Below, piece after piece: positions 49,145-58,335 of a stretch of 64,000 bases of DNA. The stretch's first letter is position 1. Every line of letters begins with the position of its first letter. The position numbers and the translations under genes are program-made. Origin of the DNA: an uncultured Clostridia bacterium (GTDB lineage: Bacteria > Bacillota > Clostridia > Christensenellales > UBA1242); NCBI GenBank assembly GCA_934793215.1, contig CAKVOP010000001.1, positions 248,001 through 312,000 on the forward strand, written 5' to 3'. Below the pieces are notes generated by a model that was not told where the DNA came from, made no database searches, and saw only the letters and a program-made list of their open reading frames with translations.

Positions 49145-51097
49145 ATGGCAGAAAAAAAGTATGACGCAAAAGATATAGTTGTTCTTGAGGGACTTGACGC
49201 AGTTAGACTTCGTCCGGGAATGTACATTGGAACAACGGGCTCAAAAGGTATGCATCATCTTTTGTGGGAAATAGTAGATAATGCTATTGATGAAATTTCA
49301 AATGGTTATGGTGATACTATAAAAATCACACTTAACAAAGATGGATCTGCAACTGTAGAAGACAATGGTAGAGGTATACCAGTAGATATGCATCCAACTC
49401 TTCACAAGTCGGGCGTTGAAGTTGTTTACACGACTTTGCATGCGGGTGGAAAATTTAATAATGATAATTATAAGTTTTCTGGAGGTCTTCATGGTGTGGG
49501 TGCGTCAGTAACTAATGCTCTTTCGAAATGGTGTGATGTTACAGTATATAAAAACGGAAAAGAATATTATGTAGGATTCCATTCTTTCATGGACGAAAAT
49601 GGGAAGATGCACAGCGGAATAGCAAAAGCACCACTTAAACTCGTAGGGAAAACAACTAAAACAGGAACAAAAGTTACATTCTTGCCAGATAGTGACATGT
49701 TCGGTGCAATTAAGTTTAATTTTGAAACGATTTGCACGCGTGCAAGAGAACTAGCTTTTTTAAATAAGGGGCTTAAAATAGAACTTCATGACCTTGTCAA
49801 TGGTGAGGACGAATTCTACCATTACGAAGGAGGGATTGCTGACTTTGTTAACTATATTGTAGAGGGCAAAAGCAAACTTTTCCCAAGACCAGTATACTTC
49901 TCGGCAGAGGATAAAAATTTTTATCTTGAAATAGCCTTTGTTTATACTGATAGTTACACTGAAAGTGCATTCTCATTTGTAAACAATATTCCAACAATCG
50001 AGGGTGGGACTCATGAAACTGGCTTTAAATCGGCTTTTACCAAAGTAATGAATGAATACGCCCGTGCAAATAATTTTTTAAAAGAAAAGGACGCAAACTT
50101 TTTAGGTGAAGATTTTAGGGAAGGAATAAATGTTGTTTTAAATGTCAAAATGACAAATGTTCAATTTGAGGGACAAACAAAAACAAAACTTGGCAACCCA
50201 GAGGCTAAAACTATGGTTGAAGCCTTAACAATAAGAGAACTTGGTAAGTTTTTTGCGGACAAAAAGAATGCCACAATAGCCGAAGTTATTTTAGGCAAGG
50301 CAAAGGGTGCGGCCAAGACAAGAGAGGCTGCGAAGAAAGCAAAAGAGCTTACTCGTGCGAAAAACTCGGCGGAAAATTTCAACCTTGTAGGAAAACTTGC
50401 CTCGGCTTCAAGTAGAGACAAAGAAAAGTGTGAACTTTTCATCGTTGAGGGAGATTCTGCGGGTGGTTCAGCAAAGCAAGGGCGTGATAGACGTTTTCAA
50501 GCGATATTGCCACTTCGAGGTAAACCTCTTAACGCTGAAAAGAAAAGAATTGACCAAGTCCTTGCTAACGAGGAAATTAGAACTATAATTTCTGCACTAA
50601 ATACAGGAATTGGCGAGGACTTTGACCTTTCAAGTTTAAGATATAACAAGGTTATCATTCTTTCCGATGCCGACCAAGATGGTGCACATATTCGTGCTAT
50701 ACTTTTAACATTCTTTTTCAGGTATATGCGCGAACTTATAAATGATGGACATGTTTATATTGGTATGCCTCCACTTTATAAGGTTCACAAAAAAGGATTT
50801 TTGGAGTATGTTTATTCGGATAACGAATTGCCGGGGGCAATTGAAAGAGCGGGGAAGGGATATGAACTTCAAAGATATAAAGGTCTTGGTGAAATGAACC
50901 CTGACCAACTTCGCGATACAACAATGGATCCAGAAAAGCGAGAAATTATCAAAGTTACTATTGATGATGCCGCCGAAGCGGAAAAAATGGTTGTAACTCT
51001 TATGGGAGATGATATCGAAGCAAGAAAGGCATATATCGGTGAGCACGCAAACTTTGACCGTGAAGATGACTTCTTAAAAAATTATAAAAAAATCTAA
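49145..51097 (+). CDS. Type IIA topoisomerase subunit B (GyrB/ParE)
   Basis: A 650-residue ATPase subunit. GHKL ATPase motifs (EIVDNAIDEISNG, DNGRGIPVDMHP, GGLHGVGASVTNALS), the transducer QTKTKLGNPE, and the TOPRIM part (EGDSAGGSAKQGRDRRFQAI, SDADQDGAHI) are complete. The size is that of the short form without the proteobacterial insert. GAGGGG selects the ATG at 49145. With the A subunit 90 bp downstream it forms a pair. I cannot decide between gyrase and topoisomerase IV from this subunit alone. Confidence 0.93.
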   Translation: MAEKKYDAKDIVVLEGLDAVRLRPGMYIGTTGSKGMHHLLWEIVDNAIDEISNGYGDTIKITLNKDGSATVEDNGRGIPVDMHPTLHKSGVEVVYTTLHAGGKFNNDNYKFSGGLHGVGASVTNALSKWCDVTVYKNGKEYYVGFHSFMDENGKMHSGIAKAPLKLVGKTTKTGTKVTFLPDSDMFGAIKFNFETICTRARELAFLNKGLKIELHDLVNGEDEFYHYEGGIADFVNYIVEGKSKLFPRPVYFSAEDKNFYLEIAFVYTDSYTESAFSFVNNIPTIEGGTHETGFKSAFTKVMNEYARANNFLKEKDANFLGEDFREGINVVLNVKMTNVQFEGQTKTKLGNPEAKTMVEALTIRELGKFFADKKNATIAEVILGKAKGAAKTREAAKKAKELTRAKNSAENFNLVGKLASASSRDKEKCELFIVEGDSAGGSAKQGRDRRFQAILPLRGKPLNAEKKRIDQVLANEEIRTIISALNTGIGEDFDLSSLRYNKVIILSDADQDGAHIRAILLTFFFRYMRELINDGHVYIGMPPLYKVHKKGFLEYVYSDNELPGAIERAGKGYELQRYKGLGEMNPDQLRDTTMDPEKREIIKVTIDDAAEAEKMVVTLMGDDIEARKAYIGEHANFDREDDFLKNYKKI

Positions 51098-51187
51098 TTT
51101 GCAATCCTTTAAATCCAATTTTTTAAACGGTGCGAAAATAATTGAGTGAAAGTATAAGATAAAAAGCAAGCAAAACAAGGAGAAACA

Positions 51188-53644
51188 ATGGCAAACGATT
51201 TTCAAGACGAAAAAAATATTGAAGAGGCAAATCCATTAAGTTATCATGCTGACGAAAAGGGTGTAATCTACAAAACAATGAGTGAGGTGCTTCATGACTC
51301 AATGATCCCTTACACCGAATGCGTTGTTATGGATAGAGCACTTCCAAGGGTAGAAGACGGGCTTAAACCAGTTCAAAGAAGGATTCTTTTTTCTATGCTT
51401 GAAAATGGCTTTACACCTGATAAACCATATAGAAAAAGTGCAAACATTGTAGGAGAGTGTCTTGGTGCATATCACCCTCATGGGGATAGTTCGGTCTACG
51501 ATGCAATGTGCAGAATGGCTCAACCTTGGGTTTTAAGAGAACCACTTGTTGAAGGACAAGGAAACTTTGGGTCGGTTGATGGAGATAGCCCAGCGGCCTA
51601 TCGTTATACAGAGGCAAGGCTTACCCCTCTCGCTCTTGAACTTATGCGTGATCTTGAAAAAGATACAGTGCGATGGAGTTTAACATTTGATGATAGACGC
51701 AAAGAACCAGATATGTTTCCAGGAAGATTTCCAAATTTACTAGTTAACGGTGCATCTGGCATTGCGGTTGGTGTTGCAACAAATATTCCTCCTCATAACC
51801 TTGGTGAAACGATTGACGGTGTTGTGGCATATATAGACAATCCAAAAATCAAGATTGAAGAACTTATGAAAATAATAAAAGCCCCAGATTTTCCTACAGG
51901 TGGTGAAATTATTTCTGTTGATGGTGGACTTGAACAAGCGTATAGAACAGGAAAGGGAAAGATTATCATTCGCAGTAAGGTTGGAATTGAAAAAGTCGGT
52001 GATAAAATTAGCCTCATTATCAGTGAAATACCTTACCAAGTAAACAAAGCCCAACTTCTTATGAAAATAGCCGAACTTAAAGAGCAAAACAAAGATAAAC
52101 TTTCTTGTATAACCGAAATTCGAGATGAATCGGATATAAGCGGTATGCGTGCAGTTATTAGGCTTAAAAAAGATGCAAATCCTAACAAAATTTTGGAATA
52201 CTTATATAAATCAACAAATCTTCAGGTTTCTTACGGTATAAACATGGTTGCGATCGCAGGTGGAAAACCAAAGCTTATGAATTTGCTTGAAATTATTTCT
52301 TACTATGCCGAATATCAACGTGAAGTTATTGTAAGAAGAAGCAAATATGAACTTGATGAAGCAAAAGAACGAGCTCATATCTTGCAAGGACTTGTTATTG
52401 CGATTAAAAATATTGATGAAGTAATCAAAATCATCAAAAAATCTGCCTCTACAAGTGAAGCAAAATCTAGGTTGAGGGAGAGATTTAAACTTTCTGACCG
52501 TCAAGCACAAGCTATTCTAGATATGCGTCTTGCGAGACTTGTTCATCTTGAGGTGGAAAAAATAGAAGAGGAACTCGCTGAACTTGAAAAATTAATTGCT
52601 CACCTCGAAAAAATTCTTGCTTCAAAGAAAGCACAATATGACCTCGTGAAGAAAGAAATTCTCGAAATTAAGAAATCTTATGCAACGAAGCGTCGTTCTG
52701 TTATTTGCAATGATGCAAAAGTTAAAGTAAGTGAAATAAAAGATGAAAAAGAGGAAGAAGTAAGCAAAAACTATGTTCTTTCTATCTCGGCAGGCGGAAC
52801 GATTAAGAAAGTTACACCCAAAAATTACTCGATGAGTCAAAAAGACATAACAGACTCTACAACACTTACAGATTTACCAAAATGTATTGAAACATATTCA
52901 TCGACTGACACTATTTTGATTTTGACAAATAAGGGAAACGCAGTTAAACGCAAAGTCGCAGACATTAAAGAGTGTAAATGGCGTGACAAGGGTTTGACAC
53001 TAGACGACATGGAAAAACTAGTGTCTCTTAATGAAATGCCTGTTGCTTTTCTTAAAGTTCCAAACACCTCAAATGTGGTGTTTATGACAAAAAATGGTGT
53101 AGTCAAAATGTCGCCTGCAAGTGAATTAATGATGACAAAATCATTCTATCCGGTTTGCAAACTTGCTGACGATGATGAGGTTATCACAGTTCAACTTGAA
53201 GAGGTGGATAAATCAATCTTAATGATGACCAAGAAAGGTATGGCACTCAATTTTGATAAAAAAGATGTCCCTGTTCAAGGGAGATTGTCTGGTGGTGTGC
53301 GAGGAATAAACCTTGATGAAAATGATAGTGTGATTTTCGCTAGCCAAGTAAACTTTGATGAAGTTTGTGTTGTCAGTGAAAACGGATACATTAAAAAATT
53401 AAGTACTTCACAATTCCCACTTTCACAAAGATACCGAAAAGGACTTAAATACATTACTTTTGCGAAGAATTGTCAAAATGTATTCTTTGTGTGTCCAGCA
53501 GACAAACAAACATCGGTGGCGGTCGACTTTGGATTAAAAATACTTCCGCTAGACACAAAAAAAGTGCCAACAGGGGAAAGACTTACAACGGGTAATGAAA
53601 TTATAAAGAAAAACTTTTTCTCTATCGTTAAAATTATTTATTAA
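51188..53644 (+). CDS. Type IIA topoisomerase subunit A (GyrA/ParC)
   Basis: An 818-residue DNA cleavage/religation subunit. The catalytic Tyr is in AAYRYTEARL, with Tyr in place of the usual Met before Arg. PHGDSSVYDAM, GIAVGVATNIPPHN and AQAILDMRLARL are typical and the core is closer to GyrA than ParC. The C-terminal beta-pinwheel has eroded blades: no exact GyrA box (QRRGGKG); QGRLSGGVRG (about residue 700) is the nearest, and the last blade is irregular. Gyrase-type DNA wrapping may therefore be weak or absent. AAGGAGAA precedes the ATG. Confidence 0.93.
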   Translation: MANDFQDEKNIEEANPLSYHADEKGVIYKTMSEVLHDSMIPYTECVVMDRALPRVEDGLKPVQRRILFSMLENGFTPDKPYRKSANIVGECLGAYHPHGDSSVYDAMCRMAQPWVLREPLVEGQGNFGSVDGDSPAAYRYTEARLTPLALELMRDLEKDTVRWSLTFDDRRKEPDMFPGRFPNLLVNGASGIAVGVATNIPPHNLGETIDGVVAYIDNPKIKIEELMKIIKAPDFPTGGEIISVDGGLEQAYRTGKGKIIIRSKVGIEKVGDKISLIISEIPYQVNKAQLLMKIAELKEQNKDKLSCITEIRDESDISGMRAVIRLKKDANPNKILEYLYKSTNLQVSYGINMVAIAGGKPKLMNLLEIISYYAEYQREVIVRRSKYELDEAKERAHILQGLVIAIKNIDEVIKIIKKSASTSEAKSRLRERFKLSDRQAQAILDMRLARLVHLEVEKIEEELAELEKLIAHLEKILASKKAQYDLVKKEILEIKKSYATKRRSVICNDAKVKVSEIKDEKEEEVSKNYVLSISAGGTIKKVTPKNYSMSQKDITDSTTLTDLPKCIETYSSTDTILILTNKGNAVKRKVADIKECKWRDKGLTLDDMEKLVSLNEMPVAFLKVPNTSNVVFMTKNGVVKMSPASELMMTKSFYPVCKLADDDEVITVQLEEVDKSILMMTKKGMALNFDKKDVPVQGRLSGGVRGINLDENDSVIFASQVNFDEVCVVSENGYIKKLSTSQFPLSQRYRKGLKYITFAKNCQNVFFVCPADKQTSVAVDFGLKILPLDTKKVPTGERLTTGNEIIKKNFFSIVKIIY

Positions 53645-53704
53645 TATTTCATTTCCCAGTTATTATTTGAATATCCTAGACAGTTTAAAGCAAATAGATA
53701 ATCA

Positions 53705-53754
53705 AAAACACGACAGTAAAGATTTAATTAATCTTTTCTTGCCGTGTTTTTTTT
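53705..53754 (+). terminator. Terminator of the topoisomerase operon
   Basis: A long interrupted stem (AAAACACG with CGTGTTTT outside; AAAGATT with AATCTTT inside) is followed by T8. Confidence 0.8.
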
Positions 53755-53813
53755 GCGTTTTTGTCATTTTTTAGGACAAGGCTAGTATATTTAGAATTGT
53801 AAGAGAAATTCGA

Positions 53814-53840
53814 CATTTTGACTTTTTTCTTGTCAAAATG
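53814..53840 (+). promoter_or_regulatory. Perfect inverted repeat upstream of the deacetylase
   Basis: CATTTTGAC (53814-53822) and its exact complement GTCAAAATG (53832-53840), separated by 9 nt. No T run follows, so it is more likely an operator than a terminator. It is 62 bp from the start codon. Confidence 0.6.
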
Positions 53841-53901
53841 AGACATGTTTCTCGTTTGAGCAAAATTATTCATGATTTATCATTAAAAGCGAGGTTTGCA
53901 A

Positions 53902-54666
53902 ATGCCATTTTGCGTTATCAAATCAAGAACCATAAAAATTGTTTTAGCCATGTTTGCCGTTATGGTGGTGCTCGCACTTTCCTTTGAGGGTAGTGCGAGT
54001 GCTTCTGTGTGGTTTGGTTCTTCTAGCAGGCTTGTTCCTATTTATCGTGTTGACACAGAGGAAAAGCAAGTAGCAATTTCTTTTGATGCCGCTTGGGGAG
54101 CTGATAAGACTGAAGAAATAATCAGTATTTTAAAAGAATTCAACTGTACTGGGACATTCTTTCTTGTAGGGTTTTGGGTGGATAAATATCCAGAAATGGT
54201 CAAAGCAATTGATGATGCTGGACTTGAAATCGGCACTCATTCAAATACACACCCAGACATGGCAAAACTAGATAAGTCTACCATTGAAAAAGAACTTCTT
54301 GTCAGCATGAAAAAAATAACTGATATAACGGGTAAAGAAGTAAAAGTTTTTCGTCCACCTTTTGGGTCTTATAACAATGCTTTACTTTCCTCTTGTTCCG
54401 CTCTTGGACTAAAAGCTATTCAATGGGATGTGGATTCTCTTGATTGGAAAGGGCTGTCGGCAGGTGAAGTTACAAAAAGAGTGATGAAAGGTGCAAAAAA
54501 TGGTTCAATCATTTTAATGCATAACAATGCTGACCATGTGACCGAGTCATTAAGGTTAACACTTGACTATCTAACAAATGGAGGATACAAGGTCACCAGT
54601 GTTGGCGAACTCGTTTATCAGCAAAACTATCGCATTGACGCAAATGGAGTGCAACACAAAAATTAA
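53902..54666 (+). CDS. PdaB-like polysaccharide deacetylase
   Basis: A 254-residue NodB-type carbohydrate esterase with an N-terminal signal anchor (IVLAMFAVMVVLALSFEG). Catalytic motifs: SFDAAWG (variant of TFDDG, typical of the PdaB/sporulation group), THSNTHPDM with the metal His pair, RPPFGSYN, WDVDSLDW and ILMHN. PdaB-type enzymes act in spore formation or maintenance, probably on cortex peptidoglycan. GAGG precedes the ATG at 53902 by 7 nt; the in-frame TTG at 53896 is too close to it. Possibly one transcript with the OB-fold gene 12 bp downstream. Confidence 0.88.
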   Translation: MPFCVIKSRTIKIVLAMFAVMVVLALSFEGSASASVWFGSSSRLVPIYRVDTEEKQVAISFDAAWGADKTEEIISILKEFNCTGTFFLVGFWVDKYPEMVKAIDDAGLEIGTHSNTHPDMAKLDKSTIEKELLVSMKKITDITGKEVKVFRPPFGSYNNALLSSCSALGLKAIQWDVDSLDWKGLSAGEVTKRVMKGAKNGSIILMHNNADHVTESLRLTLDYLTNGGYKVTSVGELVYQQNYRIDANGVQHKN

Positions 54667-54678
54667 AAGGAGAAAATT

Positions 54679-55344
54679 ATGAATAGTAATTTAGTTACAG
54701 CAATTCAAAACAACAAAGGAAAACTTATTGGAACGCTTGTCGGGGGCGTTACAAATACTTTTGAAGTTGAGGGGGAAACTTTCTTTGAAGGGAAAATTCA
54801 AGTTACCCGTCTTTCAATGGCTGCCGACATTTTGCCTTTTACCATAAGCGAAAAACTTGTAAAGGCGTATAATATTGATCTTGAGAAACAAACCGAGGTT
54901 GCCTTTGTGGGCGAACTTCGTTCTTATAATCGTGTAATCGATGGCAAAAGCAGACTTATTCTTTCATTCTTTGTTAAAGAAGTAAAGGAAGCGGAAGAAA
55001 ATGACGAGGGGACAAATGATTTGACTCTTACTGGTTTTATTTGCAAAGAGCCAATTTTTAGAACGACACCATTTAATCGACAAATTTGCGATATACTTTT
55101 AGCCGTAAATAGACCTGCATTCAATAAAAGTGACTATATACCTTGTATTTTGTGGGGAAGAAATGCCAAGTTTGTTCAAAGTTTAAAGGTTGGTACAAAA
55201 GTAACTATAAATGGTCGAATTCAATCTCGTAATTATAAAAAAGAGACCCCAGATGGACAAATACTTGAAAAAACTGCATACGAAGTTTCTTGTCAAAAAA
55301 TCATTATTGAAGAGAAAGTTGAGTCTAGTGAAAACTTTGGGTAA
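54679..55344 (+). CDS. Double OB-fold, SSB-like protein
   Basis: A 221-residue protein with two OB-fold halves. Residues 1-110 form a divergent OB-like unit (VTNTFEVEGETFFEGKIQVTRLS). Residues 113-210 are clearly SSB-like (LTGFICKEPIFRTTPFNRQI, DYIPCILWGRNAKF, VTINGRIQSRNYKK). It lacks the acidic SSB C-terminal tail, so it is probably not the main SSB; a role in DNA repair, transformation or sporulation is open. AAAAGGAG precedes the ATG. Confidence 0.8.
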   Translation: MNSNLVTAIQNNKGKLIGTLVGGVTNTFEVEGETFFEGKIQVTRLSMAADILPFTISEKLVKAYNIDLEKQTEVAFVGELRSYNRVIDGKSRLILSFFVKEVKEAEENDEGTNDLTLTGFICKEPIFRTTPFNRQICDILLAVNRPAFNKSDYIPCILWGRNAKFVQSLKVGTKVTINGRIQSRNYKKETPDGQILEKTAYEVSCQKIIIEEKVESSENFG

Positions 55345-55381
55345 TTAAGTTAATTTAATTCGTGATTATTGTATTATAACC

Positions 55382-55426
55382 AAAAGAAAGAAGTCAAATT
55401 GTCAGTCCTTGACTTCTTTCTTTTTT
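55382..55426. terminator. Terminator with conserved loop (copy 2)
   Basis: A 16-bp perfect stem (55382-55397 with 55409-55424) around ATTGTCAGTCC. Stem core and loop match the hairpin at 16872-16910 (loop 9 of 11 identical). Confidence 0.85.
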
Positions 55427-55492
55427 GTCTCTACCCAGATTTTTCAACTCATTTCTACTTGAATCAAGCAGTAAAAAGCAATGTCAATAAAC

Positions 55493-56251
55493 TTACTTTG
55501 CTGATAAATTGAGATATATATCTAAAATCTTAAGATAATGATATTTTATAAGTGAAGAATAAGTTTGCCCAGCGTTAACTGGCACGCCCGAGCAAAGGTC
55601 TTTGCTTATTGATAAGGCATCGTTTAGTGCTGAATGTAAATTTTCGAGCGGACTGGCAGTGCAAGCATCTTCAAAAATAGTTTCAAAGTCCGCAAGAAGT
55701 GATGAAAGTGTACTGTGGGAATTGTTGACTGCGAGCCGTGCCGAAATTTCATTATAAACTGATGTATCATAACTTATTGCTATGTCATACAAACTATGGT
55801 AGTAGTTTTGAAAAGAATTTAAAGCCTTGTTTAAAACCTTTCCTTCGTTATCGGTAAAATTCCCATTTATGGATAATCCGTTAAAATGAACATTAATAAG
55901 AGAATTTTCTATTCCTTTCGCTTTGACACTATTTTGAACCAAGATGGCATCATTTTTGTTTGAATAGGCTGAACTTATCACATGGAAATATCCGTCTTGC
56001 TCCCAAATGTAACCGCCTGCTCCTATTTTTTGGTAATCTGCACTTAATGAGAGTGCTTCACTTTTAACTTGACTTTTAGCCAGTGAAATCATGTACAAAT
56101 CAAATGCTGATGATTTTACTTCACTTACGTTTTTGCCTGCGGAAAGAACGGAAGATGCGATGAAGTTTGCTATCACCAAACAAACGATAAAAAGAAGACA
56201 CGTGCCGAAAGCAATTAAACTTTTTTTATTGTTTTTAAAAAATTTTGGCAT
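55493..56251 (-). CDS. Membrane-anchored SPOR-like protein
   Basis: A 252-residue protein with one N-terminal membrane helix (SLIAFGTCLLFIVCLVIANFI) and an outside part. Residues about 75-125 (GGYIWEQDGYFHVISSAYS, NDAILVQNSVKAKGIENSLI) follow the SPOR pattern, a fold that binds denuded glycan strands at septa or spore membranes. The rest is helical. The start at 56251 is the best in-frame ATG; GGAGGAAG is 12 nt away, a wide spacing. Divergent from groES. Confidence 0.65.
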   Translation of the reverse strand: MPKFFKNNKKSLIAFGTCLLFIVCLVIANFIASSVLSAGKNVSEVKSSAFDLYMISLAKSQVKSEALSLSADYQKIGAGGYIWEQDGYFHVISSAYSNKNDAILVQNSVKAKGIENSLINVHFNGLSINGNFTDNEGKVLNKALNSFQNYYHSLYDIAISYDTSVYNEISARLAVNNSHSTLSSLLADFETIFEDACTASPLENLHSALNDALSISKDLCSGVPVNAGQTYSSLIKYHYLKILDIYLNLSAK

Positions 56252-56340
56252 AAAAAGTTGAAACTTCCTCCATAAACATAATACAATCCTAATGTATGAC
56301 AAAAAATTGCAAACTATGAGAGGCATAGTGTGCAAAATAT

Positions 56341-56370
56341 TTGCCAAAAAGTCAAATTAAGAGTTATAAT
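56341..56370 (+). promoter_or_regulatory. groESL promoter, no CIRCE element
   Basis: TTGCCA (56341-56346), 18 nt, TATAAT (56365-56370). The HrcA operator TTAGCACTC-N9-GAGTGCTAA is not found between the promoter and groES or just upstream. Confidence 0.7.
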
Positions 56371-56391
56371 CATAGTGCAAGGAGGTTAAAT

Positions 56392-56676
56392 ATGAAATTA
56401 AAACCATTATTTGACAGAGTGGTACTTAAACCACTAGAAAATGAAAAAGAAACAAAAGGTGGAATTATTCTTCCTACGGCTGCCCAAGAAAAAAGTCAAC
56501 TTGCCGAAGTTGTTGCTGTGGGTAACGGCATGAACTTGGACGGAAAGGAAATTTCAATGCAAGTTAAGGTTGGCGATAAGGTGCTTTATGGCAAATACAC
56601 TGGCACAGAGATTAATATTGACGATAAAAAGTGCGTGGTCGTTCGCCAAACTGACATTTTGGCTGTTATTGAATAG
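56392..56676 (+). CDS. groES: Co-chaperonin GroES
   Basis: A 94-residue lid of the GroEL chamber. LKPLFDRVVLKPLENEKETKG and the mobile-loop GGIILPTAAQEKSQ are diagnostic. AAGGAGG selects the ATG at 56392. groEL follows 8 bp on. Confidence 0.96.
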   Translation: MKLKPLFDRVVLKPLENEKETKGGIILPTAAQEKSQLAEVVAVGNGMNLDGKEISMQVKVGDKVLYGKYTGTEINIDDKKCVVVRQTDILAVIE

Positions 56677-56684
56677 GAGGAGAT

Positions 56685-58301
56685 ATGTCTAAAAAAATAC
56701 TTGAAGGAATTGAAGCAAGAAAAGCCCTAGAACGAGGCGTAAGTGCTCTTGCAAGCACTGTTAAAATTACACTAGGTCCAAAGGGAAGAAATGTTGTTCT
56801 TGGAAAACAATATTCTTCGCCACTTATCACCAATGATGGTGTTACAATCGCCAAAGAAATTGAACTTGACGATCCATTTGAAAATATGGGGGCTGAACTT
56901 ATTAAGGAGGTTTCTGTAAAAACAAATGATGTTGCTGGTGATGGGACAACAACCGCTTGTGTGCTCGCCGAAGCAATTATAAAAGAAGGTATGAAAAACT
57001 TTGTTGCGGGGGCAAATCCAGTTATTCTCAAAAAGGGAATATTTAAAGCATGTGACTGCGTTTGTGAGGAACTAAAAAAATTATCAAAGCCAGTTGCAGA
57101 TAATGATGACATTAAAAAGGTCGCATCAATTTCGGCTGGTGATGAAGAAATTGGTGGGTTAATCGCAGAGGCTATGAAAAAGGTTGGCTCTGATGGTGTT
57201 ATCACAGTGGAAGAATCTCAAACTATGAAAACTGAACTTGGCGTTGTTGAAGGCATGCAGTTTGACAGGGGATATTTATCACCATACATGTGTACGAACA
57301 CAGATAAAATGCTTGCTGAACTTGACAATCCTTACATACTTATAACTGACAAAAAAATATCAAACATTCAAGAAATTTTGCCTCTTCTTGAAGAAATTGT
57401 TAAAACAGGCGGAAAACTCTTGATTATTGCTGATGAAATTGAAGGGGAAGCCCTTACAACAATTATTTTAAATAAACTTCGTGGCACATTTACATGTGTT
57501 TGCGTAAAAGCACCAAGTTTTGGAGAAAAACGCAAAGCAATGCTTGAAGATATTGCTATTCTCACAGGTGGTACAGTCATCAGCGAAGAACTTGGCTATG
57601 ATCTAAAAACAGCAACTATCGAAAATCTTGGAAGAGCAAAAACAGTGCGTGTTGACAAGGATACAACAACAATAGTAGAAGGGGCTGGTGAAAAAGAAAC
57701 CATTCAAGCGAGAGTAAACCAAATAAGAGAACAAATCAAAAATCAAAAAAGTGACTATGAACGTGAAAAACTCACTGAAAGACTTTCAAAACTTGCTGGT
57801 GGCGTTGCTGTCATAAAGGTTGGAAGTGCGACTGAAGTAGAGATGAAAGAGAAAAAACTTCGTATTGAAGATGCTCTTGCAGCAACAAAAGCAGCCAGTG
57901 AAGAAGGTGTTGTTCCTGGTGGTGGAGTCGCGCTTTTGAAAACTAGCCCTGCACTTAAAAATCTTGTTGAAACTCTTAATGGAGATGAAAAAACAGGTGC
58001 AAGTATTGTTCTCCGTGCTATTGAAGAACCTATTCGTCAAATAGCAAAAAATTCGGGTGTTGACGGCGGTGTTGTTGTTAATAAGATATATGAAAATCTT
58101 GCCGAAAAAGCATACGGTTTCGATGCTCTCAATAATGAATTTTGCGATATGATTGAACGAGGAATTCTTGACCCTACAAAGGTAACCCGTTCTGCACTTC
58201 AAAATGCAGTTTCGGTTTCTGCAACCATGCTTACAACAGAGGCTCTTGTGGTTGAGGTCGAGGACAAAACTGACAAAAAACAAACCCAAGAAGTTTACTA
58301 A
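56685..58301 (+). CDS. groEL: Chaperonin GroEL
   Basis: A 538-residue Hsp60. VKITLGPKGRNVVLGK, NDVAGDGTTTACVLAEAI (ATP site) and GGGVALLK are canonical. The usual Gly-Gly-Met tail is absent; the protein ends in a charged DKTDKKQTQEVY. AGGAGG precedes the ATG. The last codons form the left arm of a 21-bp perfect terminator stem. Confidence 0.97.
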   Translation: MSKKILEGIEARKALERGVSALASTVKITLGPKGRNVVLGKQYSSPLITNDGVTIAKEIELDDPFENMGAELIKEVSVKTNDVAGDGTTTACVLAEAIIKEGMKNFVAGANPVILKKGIFKACDCVCEELKKLSKPVADNDDIKKVASISAGDEEIGGLIAEAMKKVGSDGVITVEESQTMKTELGVVEGMQFDRGYLSPYMCTNTDKMLAELDNPYILITDKKISNIQEILPLLEEIVKTGGKLLIIADEIEGEALTTIILNKLRGTFTCVCVKAPSFGEKRKAMLEDIAILTGGTVISEELGYDLKTATIENLGRAKTVRVDKDTTTIVEGAGEKETIQARVNQIREQIKNQKSDYEREKLTERLSKLAGGVAVIKVGSATEVEMKEKKLRIEDALAATKAASEEGVVPGGGVALLKTSPALKNLVETLNGDEKTGASIVLRAIEEPIRQIAKNSGVDGGVVVNKIYENLAEKAYGFDALNNEFCDMIERGILDPTKVTRSALQNAVSVSATMLTTEALVVEVEDKTDKKQTQEVY

Positions 58302-58335
58302 AAAAGAAGGCAGATGCCTTCTTTTTTAGTAAACT
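58292..58335 (+). terminator. 21-bp perfect terminator overlapping groEL
   Basis: Arms 58292-58312 and 58315-58335 are exact complements over a 2-nt turn. The left arm contains the groEL stop codon. Confidence 0.9.

Noticed and set aside
56666..57205. 179-codon frame antisense to groEL
   Set aside because: Ser- and Thr-rich mirror of a strongly coded gene; no start signals; groEL is certain on the other strand.
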